DNA of 6,313 nucleotides from Bacteroidota bacterium (GTDB taxonomy: Bacteria; Bacteroidota; Bacteroidia; Chitinophagales; Chitinophagaceae), in contig JAFAFV010000157.1 of NCBI GenBank assembly GCA_023423285.1, positions 1 through 6,313 of the forward strand, in the 5' to 3' direction. Within the stretch, counting starts at the first letter, position 1, and each line of letters begins with the position of its first letter. Made by a program: the position numbers and the translations under genes. Shown here in pieces: positions 1-6,184 of this stretch. Below the pieces are notes generated by a model. That model was given only the letters and a program-made list of their open reading frames with translations, was not told where the DNA came from and ran no database searches.

Positions 1-1925
1 CCCCTTTCCACCCTCAAGCGCTTATTAAATTTTAATTCGCCATCTATAAAAACCTTTACATAATAACGTTGCGGAGGCAGGTAGCTCATATCGTAAGTAA
101 AACTGCCTTCTTTTAAATTTTTATAAATGTGCTCCTCTACAAGTTGCTGGCCTTCGTCTGTAATGATCTGCACTTTAACATCTTTTGCTTCGCCGCTAAA
201 ATATTCCAGCTCAGTCTTTCCTGTAGTGCGCGTTGGGTACAGTTCAATTGAAGCTTCGGTGTTGGCAGCCGCCCATTCGCTGCTATTATTGCTCACAGAA
301 AAGTTATAAATTATGCTGTTTCCAAAATCAGAAATAAATGTTTTCACAAGATTACCGCTGGTATCCTGCAAGCGTACAAAGCCTCTGCCTCCACGACCAT
401 TTGCCCAAAACTCAAGACCGTTGCCACTTGTATCATTTACAAAAAATTGGTAACAACCCGACGGCAACAAAACGGTGTCTTTAAACGTCTTATTTTTTTG
501 AGTAATGTCAAAGCCGCGGCTATAAAGAGTTTTACCGGATGCATTTGTTATTTTCCAACTGTTATCAGCAGGCTCGTTATTTGTTTTAAAAACAACAACA
601 AGTTTTCCATTATGAACAGGAGCCTTTACAAACGTTGAACCCATCGAGTTATCGTCGGCAAATTCATCTCTTTTATTATTCGGATTTGAAAGAGAAATGG
701 TAAAATAATTATCACCTGATTTTGCATCAACCGCGCCGGGTAAAACAATTTCAGTTGTTTGTGCAAACGCGAGATTGCCTCTCCAATTATAAGTTTTGGA
801 TTTGAAACCTCTGGTTCCGTAATTTATTTTTAATGAAGTAAGATTTCGCTTTCCGTTGTTTTTAATTGTGATGACAGGATTGGCACAAACAGGATTTTTT
901 CTTGCATGAGCGAGTTTGTTTGTCGGTGCGACAACATCTAAAATAGCAACATCGTTTTGTGTGGCTGCTTTTTTATACTGGATGATGTAAGCCGTAATAT
1001 TTTCAACTGCTTCAGACTTATTAACCTTGTACGGCTCCATATCAATATTGATGGAATTATTGGCTTGCGTCAGCGGCAGCAAATATTCATCAGGAATTTG
1101 CAAATAACCAGGGCACCAATGAGCGCGATCGTACAACCATGTTCCCGCCTGTGGATATAAAGGATTGTCACCGCACTTTTTCCAGATAGAACGTTTATCT
1201 ATCAGATCATTATTGAAATAAATCATGCGGTTTTTACTGCAAAACTCCCCGCAATAATCGCCGGGGTTAGCGCCGTGGCCTGTATGTAATACGCGAAATT
1301 TAGCAAAGTCAGCACCAGTATTTCTTATAAAATCTACTGAAGGTAATTTCTCTTCAATGCTTTGCGCGCTATCGCCGTATAAAAAGGCGCCGCTATAAAT
1401 TTTTTGAATGCTGATAGGTACAGCAACGGGCATACCTTTAATAATTTCGAAATCCAGCGTAATCTTCCAGCCCCTGTCTTTGGGTTCCCAGCCGGTGTGG
1501 TTGTATTCTATCTCAACGCTATCGCGAAGCAATAAACTAAAATCAGTTACATCCACTTCCCAATTAAATTTCCAGTCTTTCGCAAATGCGCCGCCGTAGG
1601 GAGTCAGCATTCGCGCAATTTCAAAATCTTTGTCTTCTCCTTTTGCACCACCAACTCTTTTTATCTTTATGAAATCGAGATAGTCCCAATCCGCACACCG
1701 CATACTATCCGGGCAACCGAATTTTACATGCAAAACAATTTTTCTAATTGGAATATTTTTAGACGGAAAAACACCCCAGCGCTTGTAATAATTATTGCCC
1801 TGTGCAGGATCGGTAACAACGGTTTCTTTATTGTGAGTGATGACGTGCGTAGTGTCAGCAGCAAAGGATAAGTGAAAAAATAAAATTGCTAACGACACTA
1901 AAAAAAGACTTCTGAAAATATACAT
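1..1925 (-). CDS. Secreted PNGase F-family peptide-N-glycosidase with T9SS sorting domain (3' end cut by window edge)
   Basis: Predicted to hydrolyse the amide bond between Asn and the first GlcNAc of N-glycoproteins, outside the cell. 641 codons are visible; no stop is reached before base 1. Residues 1-22 form a signal peptide (hydrophobic core SLFLVSLAILFFHLSFA). Residues about 24-322 resemble the two jelly rolls of PNGase F: CADWD at 77-81, ARMLTPY, DVTDF, CGEFC at 225-229 and DRAHWCPG at 266-273. From recalled PNGase F numbering, D81 matches catalytic D60 and E227 matches E206, and all three disulfide pairs are kept (C71/C77, C225/C229, C251/C271). The E118 position is Thr144. Residues 325-420 resemble a CARDB/Ig-like domain, about 425-545 form another beta-rich module, and 560 onward is a T9SS type A sorting domain (YPTRTTGK at 563-570). 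At over 641 residues it is about twice the size of mature PNGase F (314). The start is the first ATG before the signal peptide, 17 nt after a TATATTTG box. Activity is inferred from homology. Confidence 0.9.
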   Translation of the reverse strand, partial: MYIFRSLFLVSLAILFFHLSFAADTTHVITHNKETVVTDPAQGNNYYKRWGVFPSKNIPIRKIVLHVKFGCPDSMRCADWDYLDFIKIKRVGGAKGEDKDFEIARMLTPYGGAFAKDWKFNWEVDVTDFSLLLRDSVEIEYNHTGWEPKDRGWKITLDFEIIKGMPVAVPISIQKIYSGAFLYGDSAQSIEEKLPSVDFIRNTGADFAKFRVLHTGHGANPGDYCGEFCSKNRMIYFNNDLIDKRSIWKKCGDNPLYPQAGTWLYDRAHWCPGYLQIPDEYLLPLTQANNSINIDMEPYKVNKSEAVENITAYIIQYKKAATQNDVAILDVVAPTNKLAHARKNPVCANPVITIKNNGKRNLTSLKINYGTRGFKSKTYNWRGNLAFAQTTEIVLPGAVDAKSGDNYFTISLSNPNNKRDEFADDNSMGSTFVKAPVHNGKLVVVFKTNNEPADNSWKITNASGKTLYSRGFDITQKNKTFKDTVLLPSGCYQFFVNDTSGNGLEFWANGRGGRGFVRLQDTSGNLVKTFISDFGNSIIYNFSVSNNSSEWAAANTEASIELYPTRTTGKTELEYFSGEAKDVKVQIITDEGQQLVEEHIYKNLKEGSFTYDMSYLPPQRYYVKVFIDGELKFNKRLRVER

Positions 1926-1942
1926 TGCAAGAAATTAAGTTG

Positions 1943-1950
1943 CAAATATA
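1943..1950 (-). promoter_or_regulatory. -7 promoter element of the PNGase F-like gene
   Basis: On the minus strand this reads TATATTTG, an exact match to the Bacteroidota -7 consensus TAnnTTTG. It lies 17 nt upstream of the ATG at 1925, implying a short leader of roughly 10-12 nt. No good TTTG -33 element is seen at the usual 17-21 nt spacing; only a T run lies about 24 nt upstream. The element sits downstream of the copper-protein terminator, so it would give the PNGase gene its own transcription unit. Confidence 0.6.
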
Positions 1951-1986
1951 CTTCAGGTAGCACATAATCATTTTAAAACTGCGAGT

Positions 1987-2009
1987 AAAAAAACGCCTTT
2001 GTCGCGTTT
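1987..2009 (-). terminator. Intrinsic terminator of the copper-binding protein gene
   Basis: On the minus strand AAACGC, a 7-nt loop GACAAAG and GCGTTT form a perfect 6-bp stem (2009-2004 with 1996-1991). The stem runs into an unbroken T tract read from 1993 to 1987. It begins 7 nt after the stop codon of the upstream gene, the usual place for a rho-independent terminator. Confidence 0.8.
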
Positions 2010-2016
2010 CATTATT

Positions 2017-2349
2017 TTATGCCTTTGCAACCTTACATGCCTCAACACATTTGCGGCACGCTTCAGCGCATTGCTTACAATGCTCGTGGTGGTCTGCATG
2101 TTTCTCACATTCTTTGGCACAGGCGTCGCAAATTTCAATACACTCATCTAAAACATGCTGCGCATGAGCCGAATTTCTTGCCACAAATTTTGCAACAAGC
2201 GTACACATGTCAGCGCAATCCAAATCAGTCCTAATGCAATCAGCCATCATTGTCACATCATCTTCCGCAAGACAAGATGCAGCACAATGATTACAAGCCG
2301 CGATACATTCGTTTAACGCCGATAACAGTTGTTTATTTATTTGTTCCAT
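2017..2349 (-). CDS. Cys-rich four-helix-bundle copper-binding protein (DUF326/Csp3-like)
   Basis: A 110-residue protein with 16 cysteines in the spacing of the copper-storage (Csp)/DUF326 family: C15, C19, C22, C26; C38, C45, C49; C70, C74, C77, C81; C91, C94, C98, C101, C105. CxxxC and CxxC spacings put the thiols on one face of four amphipathic helices, and in characterised Csp proteins such helices bind many Cu(I) ions inside the bundle. A His-rich turn (H84, H87, H88, H90) joins helices 3 and 4. There is no signal peptide or twin-arginine motif, so it should be cytosolic like Csp3 rather than exported like Csp1. The ATG at 2349 is the only start that keeps helix 1. It has its own promoter and terminator, so it is probably monocistronic and unrelated to the flanking glycan genes. 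Copper storage or buffering is inferred from the family; other soft metals are possible. Confidence 0.92.
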   Translation of the reverse strand: MEQINKQLLSALNECIAACNHCAASCLAEDDVTMMADCIRTDLDCADMCTLVAKFVARNSAHAQHVLDECIEICDACAKECEKHADHHEHCKQCAEACRKCVEACKVAKA

Positions 2350-2383
2350 TGTAATTGATTTAGAGAATTAAAAAAGAGGATTA

Positions 2384-2413
2384 CATAATTATGGAAGCAA
2401 ACATTTTGCCAAA
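2384..2413 (-). promoter_or_regulatory. Bacteroidota-type promoter of the copper-binding protein gene
   Basis: On the minus strand TTTG (2413-2410), an 18-nt spacer and TAATTATG (2391-2384) match the TTTG / TAnnTTTG pattern with one mismatch in the -7 box. The ATG lies 34 nt downstream, across an A/T-rich leader with no Shine-Dalgarno sequence. The spacer carries a dyad, GCAAA-CAT-TTTGC (2397-2409, plus strand), and the -7 box overlaps the palindrome CATAATTATG (2384-2393). Confidence 0.6.
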
Positions 2414-2421
2414 GAAAGGTA

Positions 2422-3210
2422 TTATGAGCTTAAAAACTTATCTAAAATCTGCCAGCAATACCACTCCTGTCGCGGTAAATGAAAAGGCCCTTTGAACAAA
2501 TTTCCTTTGGCAGTTTGCGCTACACTTCCATCGCGATGCAAATAACCAAACCACTCGCCATGTTCTTTATCGTGAAAACGTGAGTAAGCGTAATTATGGA
2601 TCATTTTATGCCAATGCGCATATTTTTCATTACCGGTTATTAAGTACGCAAGCAAAGTAGCAATGATGGTTTCATTTTGCGGCCACCAGAATTTCATGTC
2701 CTGCCAATACTCCTGCACCGGTTTGTTATAAACATCCCTGAAATATAATATACCTCCGTGTTCCTTATCCCATCCCCGTTCCCACATGTAATCCAACATT
2801 CTGCAACCGAGATCAATTAAATGCGGATCGTTATTTCTGTACTGTGCTTCATGCAAAATAAACCAGGCGCCTTCAATCGCGTGTCCGGGGTTTAAAGTGC
2901 GGCCATCAATATGATCAATAATCAAACCGTCAGGTGCAACCTGTTCCATCACACATTTAATATCGTCTTTTACGTGATAGGTTTCTATATCGTTGATCCA
3001 TTTGGTGATGTATTCATCGCAACGCGGATCGCCAATGGTTTCGCGCAATTGCTGCGCAGTGTTCATCATGATCATTGGTCCTCCGATGCCGCGAGCAGGG
3101 CGTGTATCAGTAAATTTCGGTTGTAATTTTTTTTCGCCATTTAAATATTGCAAACAACTTGTAAAAATTTCTCTTGCTTTGTTGGCTGCATTTTCATCGC
3201 CCGACGCTTT
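2422..3210 (-). CDS. C-terminal fragment of the AGE-family epimerase (no normal start)
   Basis: This frame opens just after a TGA (3213-3211) and runs 262 codons to the TAA at 2424-2422. It carries the candidate catalytic histidines (NPGHAIEGAW and GPFHLPRQ), the WWPQNE motif and the end of the barrel. The first possible start is TTG at 3153, in the middle of a conserved helix, and the first ATGs are further inside (GGPMIMMN). Separate translation is therefore unlikely, and the fragment makes sense only joined to the upstream frame. Residues before the TTG (KASGDENAANKAREIFTSC) are clearly family-like, which places the lesion at 3208-3211 rather than further downstream. Confidence 0.75.
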   Translation of the reverse strand, partial: KASGDENAANKAREIFTSCLQYLNGEKKLQPKFTDTRPARGIGGPMIMMNTAQQLRETIGDPRCDEYITKWINDIETYHVKDDIKCVMEQVAPDGLIIDHIDGRTLNPGHAIEGAWFILHEAQYRNNDPHLIDLGCRMLDYMWERGWDKEHGGILYFRDVYNKPVQEYWQDMKFWWPQNETIIATLLAYLITGNEKYAHWHKMIHNYAYSRFHDKEHGEWFGYLHRDGSVAQTAKGNLFKGPFHLPRQEWYCWQILDKFLSS

Positions 3211-3605
3211 TCATAAGCTGCATTCGCAATTACAGCAAAGGTTTCAGAGAAATAATATCGTCTTTTTCGGATAGGTTTTCCCTCGCGGGTCACGTGAAAA
3301 AACATTTGCTTGTCTGTATCAAAACAATGCCGGTTTAAAAAATCAACACCCGACTTTGAAGCGCTGAGCCATTGATCATTTTTTTCAACCGTGTTATACA
3401 AAGTAGCGGTAAGCCATGCTGCCCTACCCTGTATCCACACAGCTTTATCATCATCAATTAAAGAGCCGTCTGCATCGCGCATAAGCAGGTAACCGCCATA
3501 CTCTTCATCTACCGAACGCGGGAACCAGAAAGGCACGGTATCATTCAACAACTGATTTTTATAAAAATCTTTTAAAGCAATCAGTTCTTCTTTTGTATAC
3601 GACAT
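3141..3605 (-). CDS. N-terminal fragment of the AGE-family epimerase
   Basis: This open frame gives 154 residues. Residues 1-132 are genuine AGE sequence, including EYGGYLLMRDADG, the WIQGR substrate-pocket motif and RRYYFSETF. The last 22 residues (K133 onward) are out of frame and resemble nothing in the family before the TAA at 3143-3141. The ATG at 3605 is preceded by an A/T-rich leader 25 nt after the sialidase stop. On its own it would lack both candidate catalytic histidines and most of the barrel, so it should not be active. Confidence 0.75.
   Translation of the reverse strand: MSYTKEELIALKDFYKNQLLNDTVPFWFPRSVDEEYGGYLLMRDADGSLIDDDKAVWIQGRAAWLTATLYNTVEKNDQWLSASKSGVDFLNRHCFDTDKQMFFHVTREGKPIRKRRYYFSETFAVIANAAYEKRRAMKMQPTKQEKFLQVVCNI
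3208..3211 (-). other. Frameshift site in the epimerase gene (A run one base short)
   Basis: The minus strand reads GAAAAGCG. Upstream homology needs GAA in frame and downstream homology needs AAA GCG in frame, so one A is missing from the run, or a -1 slip on A AAG would be needed. Homopolymer indels are a common sequencing error and a common natural mutation, and the sequence alone cannot separate these. Confidence 0.85.
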
Positions 3606-3630
3606 ACTAATTTCTACTTTTATTGAACCT

Positions 3631-4800
3631 TTATTTCCATTTAATTACAGTAAACACGATTTTGGAGTAATTATCCTGCTCGTAGAAAACTCCAACGCGA
3701 TTTTTATCAATTTTTACAAGATCAGAGTAAGCCGCATGGTCGCCTTTACCCGATTTGGCATACACAACTATATTCTTCTTCCAGGTTTTGCCATTGTTTT
3801 TGCTAATGCGCACGGTGAGGTTATTTCTTTGCACCGTATCTGCTGCGTTGGAAAATGCCAGTACTGCACGGCCCCAACTTTTATCAATGTTCAATAACGA
3901 GCCCTGGCAAACAGGATCGGGCAGGCGTTTGTCAAAATGCTGATCCTTCCAGGTTTGGCCGCCATCAGTGCTTGTGGCGATATATCTCGCGCGCACGTGT
4001 CCCTGTTGGTTTCGGAGGTTTAACAACAGGCGGCCTTTACTGATCTCTGCGGCCATGTTTTCGTTTCCGCCCTCCAGGTCTACGTTTTCACTTAAATGAA
4101 AAGTTTTGCCATGATCGTCTGTGTAAAAACCATGCGCCCTGTAATCTTTAAATGCGGGTTGGGGATTCCCGGCTGAGTGATTGGCTGCAACATAAATGCG
4201 GCCTTTATATTTTCCTTTTGTGAATTGCATAGCATGGCCGGGAGTGTTTGCATAGCTCCTCCAGTCTTCTGAAAAATTATAAGCGGGGTTTGCATCTGGC
4301 TTTTTTGGGCGGTGGGTTTGCGTGGTAATGTTTACGGGTTCGCTCCAGTTGGCGCCGCCGTCAACAGATGTGATGTACCACACCTCGCGCAGGCCATTTC
4401 CTTTACGTACCTCACCCTCGTGATTGTTGCCTGTATTATAAAATAAAAATATTCTTCCCTGCGGATAAGCGGGATCCTGCATATCTACAACAGGTGCCGG
4501 GTTTCCGGCCTGCAGTTTGTCCCAGTCTACAATTGTTTTTAACGTACCCCATGTGCGGCCTTTGTCTGTGCTGATCTTAAGCACAATATTTACATCACCA
4601 AAATCTCCGGCATTGTGTACGCGACCTTCTGCAAAGGCCAGCAAATTGCCGTTGGGCAAACTAATGATGGCAGGGATACGGTAACTTTTATGGCCTTCCT
4701 GTCCGGATACAAACACAGGAACATTTTCCTGAGCTATTACAAAAGTTGAAAACAAACTGCTGAGCAGTATTACTGAAAGTACAAGTGTGCGACGCAACAT
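3631..4800 (-). CDS. nanH: Secreted exo-alpha-sialidase (GH33 neuraminidase)
   Basis: A 389-residue sialidase predicted to release terminal alpha-linked sialic acid from glycans. Residues 1-23 form a signal peptide ending VIA before Q24; there is no lipobox cysteine. The rest is a six-bladed propeller with the RIP motif YRIPAI (40-45) and five Asp boxes: STDKGRTW 77-84, SVDGGANW 145-152, TDDHGKTF 227-234, STDGGQTW 277-284 and SKNNGKTW 333-340. The candidate active site is complete: arginine triad R41, R263 and R325, acid/base D66 (in NAGDFGD), nucleophile Y358 (AYSDL) activated by E252 (NENMAAE), and E374 (VFYEQD). The chain ends right after the last blade (VIKWK), with no carbohydrate-binding module and no T9SS sorting domain, which fits a periplasmic enzyme. 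It begins 37 nt after the transporter stop and ends 25 nt before the epimerase, consistent with one operon. The linkage preference cannot be read from the sequence. Confidence 0.95.
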   Translation of the reverse strand: MLRRTLVLSVILLSSLFSTFVIAQENVPVFVSGQEGHKSYRIPAIISLPNGNLLAFAEGRVHNAGDFGDVNIVLKISTDKGRTWGTLKTIVDWDKLQAGNPAPVVDMQDPAYPQGRIFLFYNTGNNHEGEVRKGNGLREVWYITSVDGGANWSEPVNITTQTHRPKKPDANPAYNFSEDWRSYANTPGHAMQFTKGKYKGRIYVAANHSAGNPQPAFKDYRAHGFYTDDHGKTFHLSENVDLEGGNENMAAEISKGRLLLNLRNQQGHVRARYIATSTDGGQTWKDQHFDKRLPDPVCQGSLLNIDKSWGRAVLAFSNAADTVQRNNLTVRISKNNGKTWKKNIVVYAKSGKGDHAAYSDLVKIDKNRVGVFYEQDNYSKIVFTVIKWK

Positions 4801-4837
4801 AAGCTGATTTATTCTGAAGTTGATAAAATAATAATTG

Positions 4838-6112
4838 CTATTCCATATTTTGAACTTTTGGCTTGAGCGCTACAAGCTGCAAAACCAATACGACCGCTAC
4901 AATACCGGCCAGCGCTGCAAATCCGAAACCGAAGTTGCCTTCGTCTTTAAACCTGCCCAGCACTTGCGTTACAGCGGCTCCGGCAAATACGCCCACCATG
5001 TTCATAAATCCATACGCCGTGGCTCGAAGCTTTGAAGGAACAAACTGGCACAGGATGGGCATGTTGTTGGCATCGAAAATACCGAAGCCAACACCAAATA
5101 ATATGGCAGCACCGACAACAGTTAGGAATGTATTACCAAAGCCTAACAAAATGAGTGAGGGTATGGTTAAAGCCAGGCCAATGGCGCCGGTATATACACG
5201 GCCTCGAATATTTTTTTGCACCCATCTGTCTGATAGCGGACCGCCGATAAAAACCGCACCGACAAATGATGATGCCGCAATAGCGATGGTGGACAGAGGC
5301 CCTGCTTCTGACATGGGAATGTTTAGGCTATCGGAAAACAAGGTGGGCAACCAGTTTTTGGTAGCCCAGCCCGGAAGGCTTGGGGCGGCAAAATAAAAAA
5401 GAATGACCCAGAATGCCGTCATGGAAAAGATCATAGAAAGCCCTTTCATTAAAGGAATTTTATTGGACGTGGGGTTGTTTGCGAGCATTTTCTGCTGTGG
5501 CTCAGTTCTTTTTTCTTTGAGGAAGAATATAAGTACAATAGCATAAACAATACCTATAATACCAAACCAGTGGAATGCCGTATGCCAGGTATATGCTGCT
5601 GCCACTGTGGCTCCAAAGCCTCCCAACGCCTGCCCGGTGTAAAGGCCCGTCATATGTATGCCAACGGCGAGCGAGCGTGTTTTGCCTGTATGATAATCTG
5701 TAATCATGGCGAGGCCTGCAGGAATGTACAAGGCCTCGCTTATACCCATAAAAGCGCGCAGCCATAAAAGCTGATTATAAGTGGTAGCCATACCCATACC
5801 GTAGGTTACAGCGCTCCATACAAATAAGCTGCCCACAATGAGCCATTTGCGGTTAACGCGGTCGGCAATGCTGCCCGCCACGGGGCTCATAAAACCATAG
5901 ATGTACAGAAAGATGGCCATTAAAAAGCCAAATGCTTCAGCGCTTTGAAGTTCGGCAATATCAATCTGCATACTGTCGCGCATGGTAGAAAGCATTTGCC
6001 TGTCCATATAGTTAAGCAATGCCACAAACCATAATAAACCTACAACTACCCAGGGGTAAATATTTCTTTTGGGTGGTTGATTGGAAGCACCATGTGTAAA
6101 ATCATCCTGCAT
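4838..6112 (-). CDS. MFS transporter, probable sialic acid (NanT-like) importer
   Basis: A 424-residue inner-membrane carrier of the major facilitator superfamily. About 12 hydrophobic segments can be read (roughly 19-38, 60-80, 92-110, 115-138, 151-173, 178-198, 227-247, 273-291, 306-324, 330-347, 363-386, 397-416), with a charged loop between segments 6 and 7 (KEKRTEPQQK, about 199-208). MFS motif A is present as GSIADRVNRK (80-89), with a degenerate second copy GGPLSDRW (290-297). LNYMDRQ (33-39) and KLRATAYGFMN (361-371) are typical of the organic-anion branch that includes hexuronate and sialate symporters. Substrate specificity is inferred from context: the mutarotase fragment lies 72 nt upstream, and the sialidase and epimerase follow. 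The Bacteroides nan cluster pairs an MFS NanT with an AGE-type epimerase in the same way. The ATG at 6112 leaves an 18-residue cytosolic tail before segment 1. A transporter for another glycan-derived acid is the alternative. Confidence 0.92.
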   Translation of the reverse strand: MQDDFTHGASNQPPKRNIYPWVVVGLLWFVALLNYMDRQMLSTMRDSMQIDIAELQSAEAFGFLMAIFLYIYGFMSPVAGSIADRVNRKWLIVGSLFVWSAVTYGMGMATTYNQLLWLRAFMGISEALYIPAGLAMITDYHTGKTRSLAVGIHMTGLYTGQALGGFGATVAAAYTWHTAFHWFGIIGIVYAIVLIFFLKEKRTEPQQKMLANNPTSNKIPLMKGLSMIFSMTAFWVILFYFAAPSLPGWATKNWLPTLFSDSLNIPMSEAGPLSTIAIAASSFVGAVFIGGPLSDRWVQKNIRGRVYTGAIGLALTIPSLILLGFGNTFLTVVGAAILFGVGFGIFDANNMPILCQFVPSKLRATAYGFMNMVGVFAGAAVTQVLGRFKDEGNFGFGFAALAGIVAVVLVLQLVALKPKVQNME

Positions 6113-6184
6113 AAGATTTATGTTATCGGTTTTATCTAATTAAGAAATTGAAAATTAATCAGCGGATACACGCTGCCCTGCGCT

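Larger units (their letters stand above)
2422..3605 (-). pseudogene. N-acylglucosamine 2-epimerase (AGE/RenBP family), frameshifted in this sequence
   Basis: Taken together this is one AGE-family epimerase, a cytosolic (alpha/alpha)6-barrel enzyme that interconverts N-acetylmannosamine and N-acetylglucosamine. The N-terminal part (to E132) and the C-terminal part are in different frames. At 3208-3211 the minus strand has four A's (TAT GAA AAG CG); a fifth gives TAT GAA AAA GCG TCG, i.e. YEKASGDENAANKAREIF, which joins smoothly to the downstream homology. The restored protein is 394 residues, the usual family length (about 390-400). Visible family motifs are WIQGRAAWLTATLYN, RRYYFSETF, NPGHAIEGAW, KFWWPQNE and GPFHLPRQEW. 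Restored H242 and H376 sit near the catalytic histidines recalled for Anabaena AGE (H239, H372). It starts 25 nt after the sialidase stop, which favours ManNAc over other AGE-family substrates such as cellobiose or mannose. It is either a true pseudogene or a homopolymer error; all other motifs look intact, so I lean to an error or a very recent mutation. Confidence 0.9.

Noticed and set aside
127..1599. Several 60-67 residue plus-strand frames
   Set aside because: All are antisense to the continuous 641-codon PNGase F-like frame and show no domain or start signal.
2397..2409. The GCAAA/TTTGC dyad as a terminator of the epimerase gene
   Set aside because: It has a triloop, a weak A/T-rich stem and no T tract after it. 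It lies within promoter elements instead.
3190..3220. Programmed -1 frameshifting as the main explanation of the split epimerase
   Set aside because: Only the tetramer A AAG is present, with no X XXY YYZ heptamer, and I saw no stimulatory stem. AGE enzymes are normally single-frame, so an indel is more likely.
4092..4295. 67-residue minus-strand frame inside the sialidase gene
   Set aside because: It is out of frame with a sialidase that has all its Asp boxes and catalytic residues.
4863..5396. 177-residue open frame on the plus strand
   Set aside because: It lies wholly antisense to the transporter, which has clear MFS motifs and 12 membrane segments. The plus-strand product is Pro/Ala/Thr-rich with no recognisable domain, as expected of a shadow frame.
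5502..5765. 87-residue minus-strand frame inside the transporter gene
   Set aside because: It is an alternate frame of the transporter, with no start context or family similarity.
6160..6175. Hairpin CAGCG-GATACA-CGCTG between the mutarotase fragment and the transporter, considered as a terminator
   Set aside because: The stem is only 5 bp, and on the minus strand it is followed by ATTAATTTTC rather than a clean T run. At most it is a weak processing or attenuation structure.
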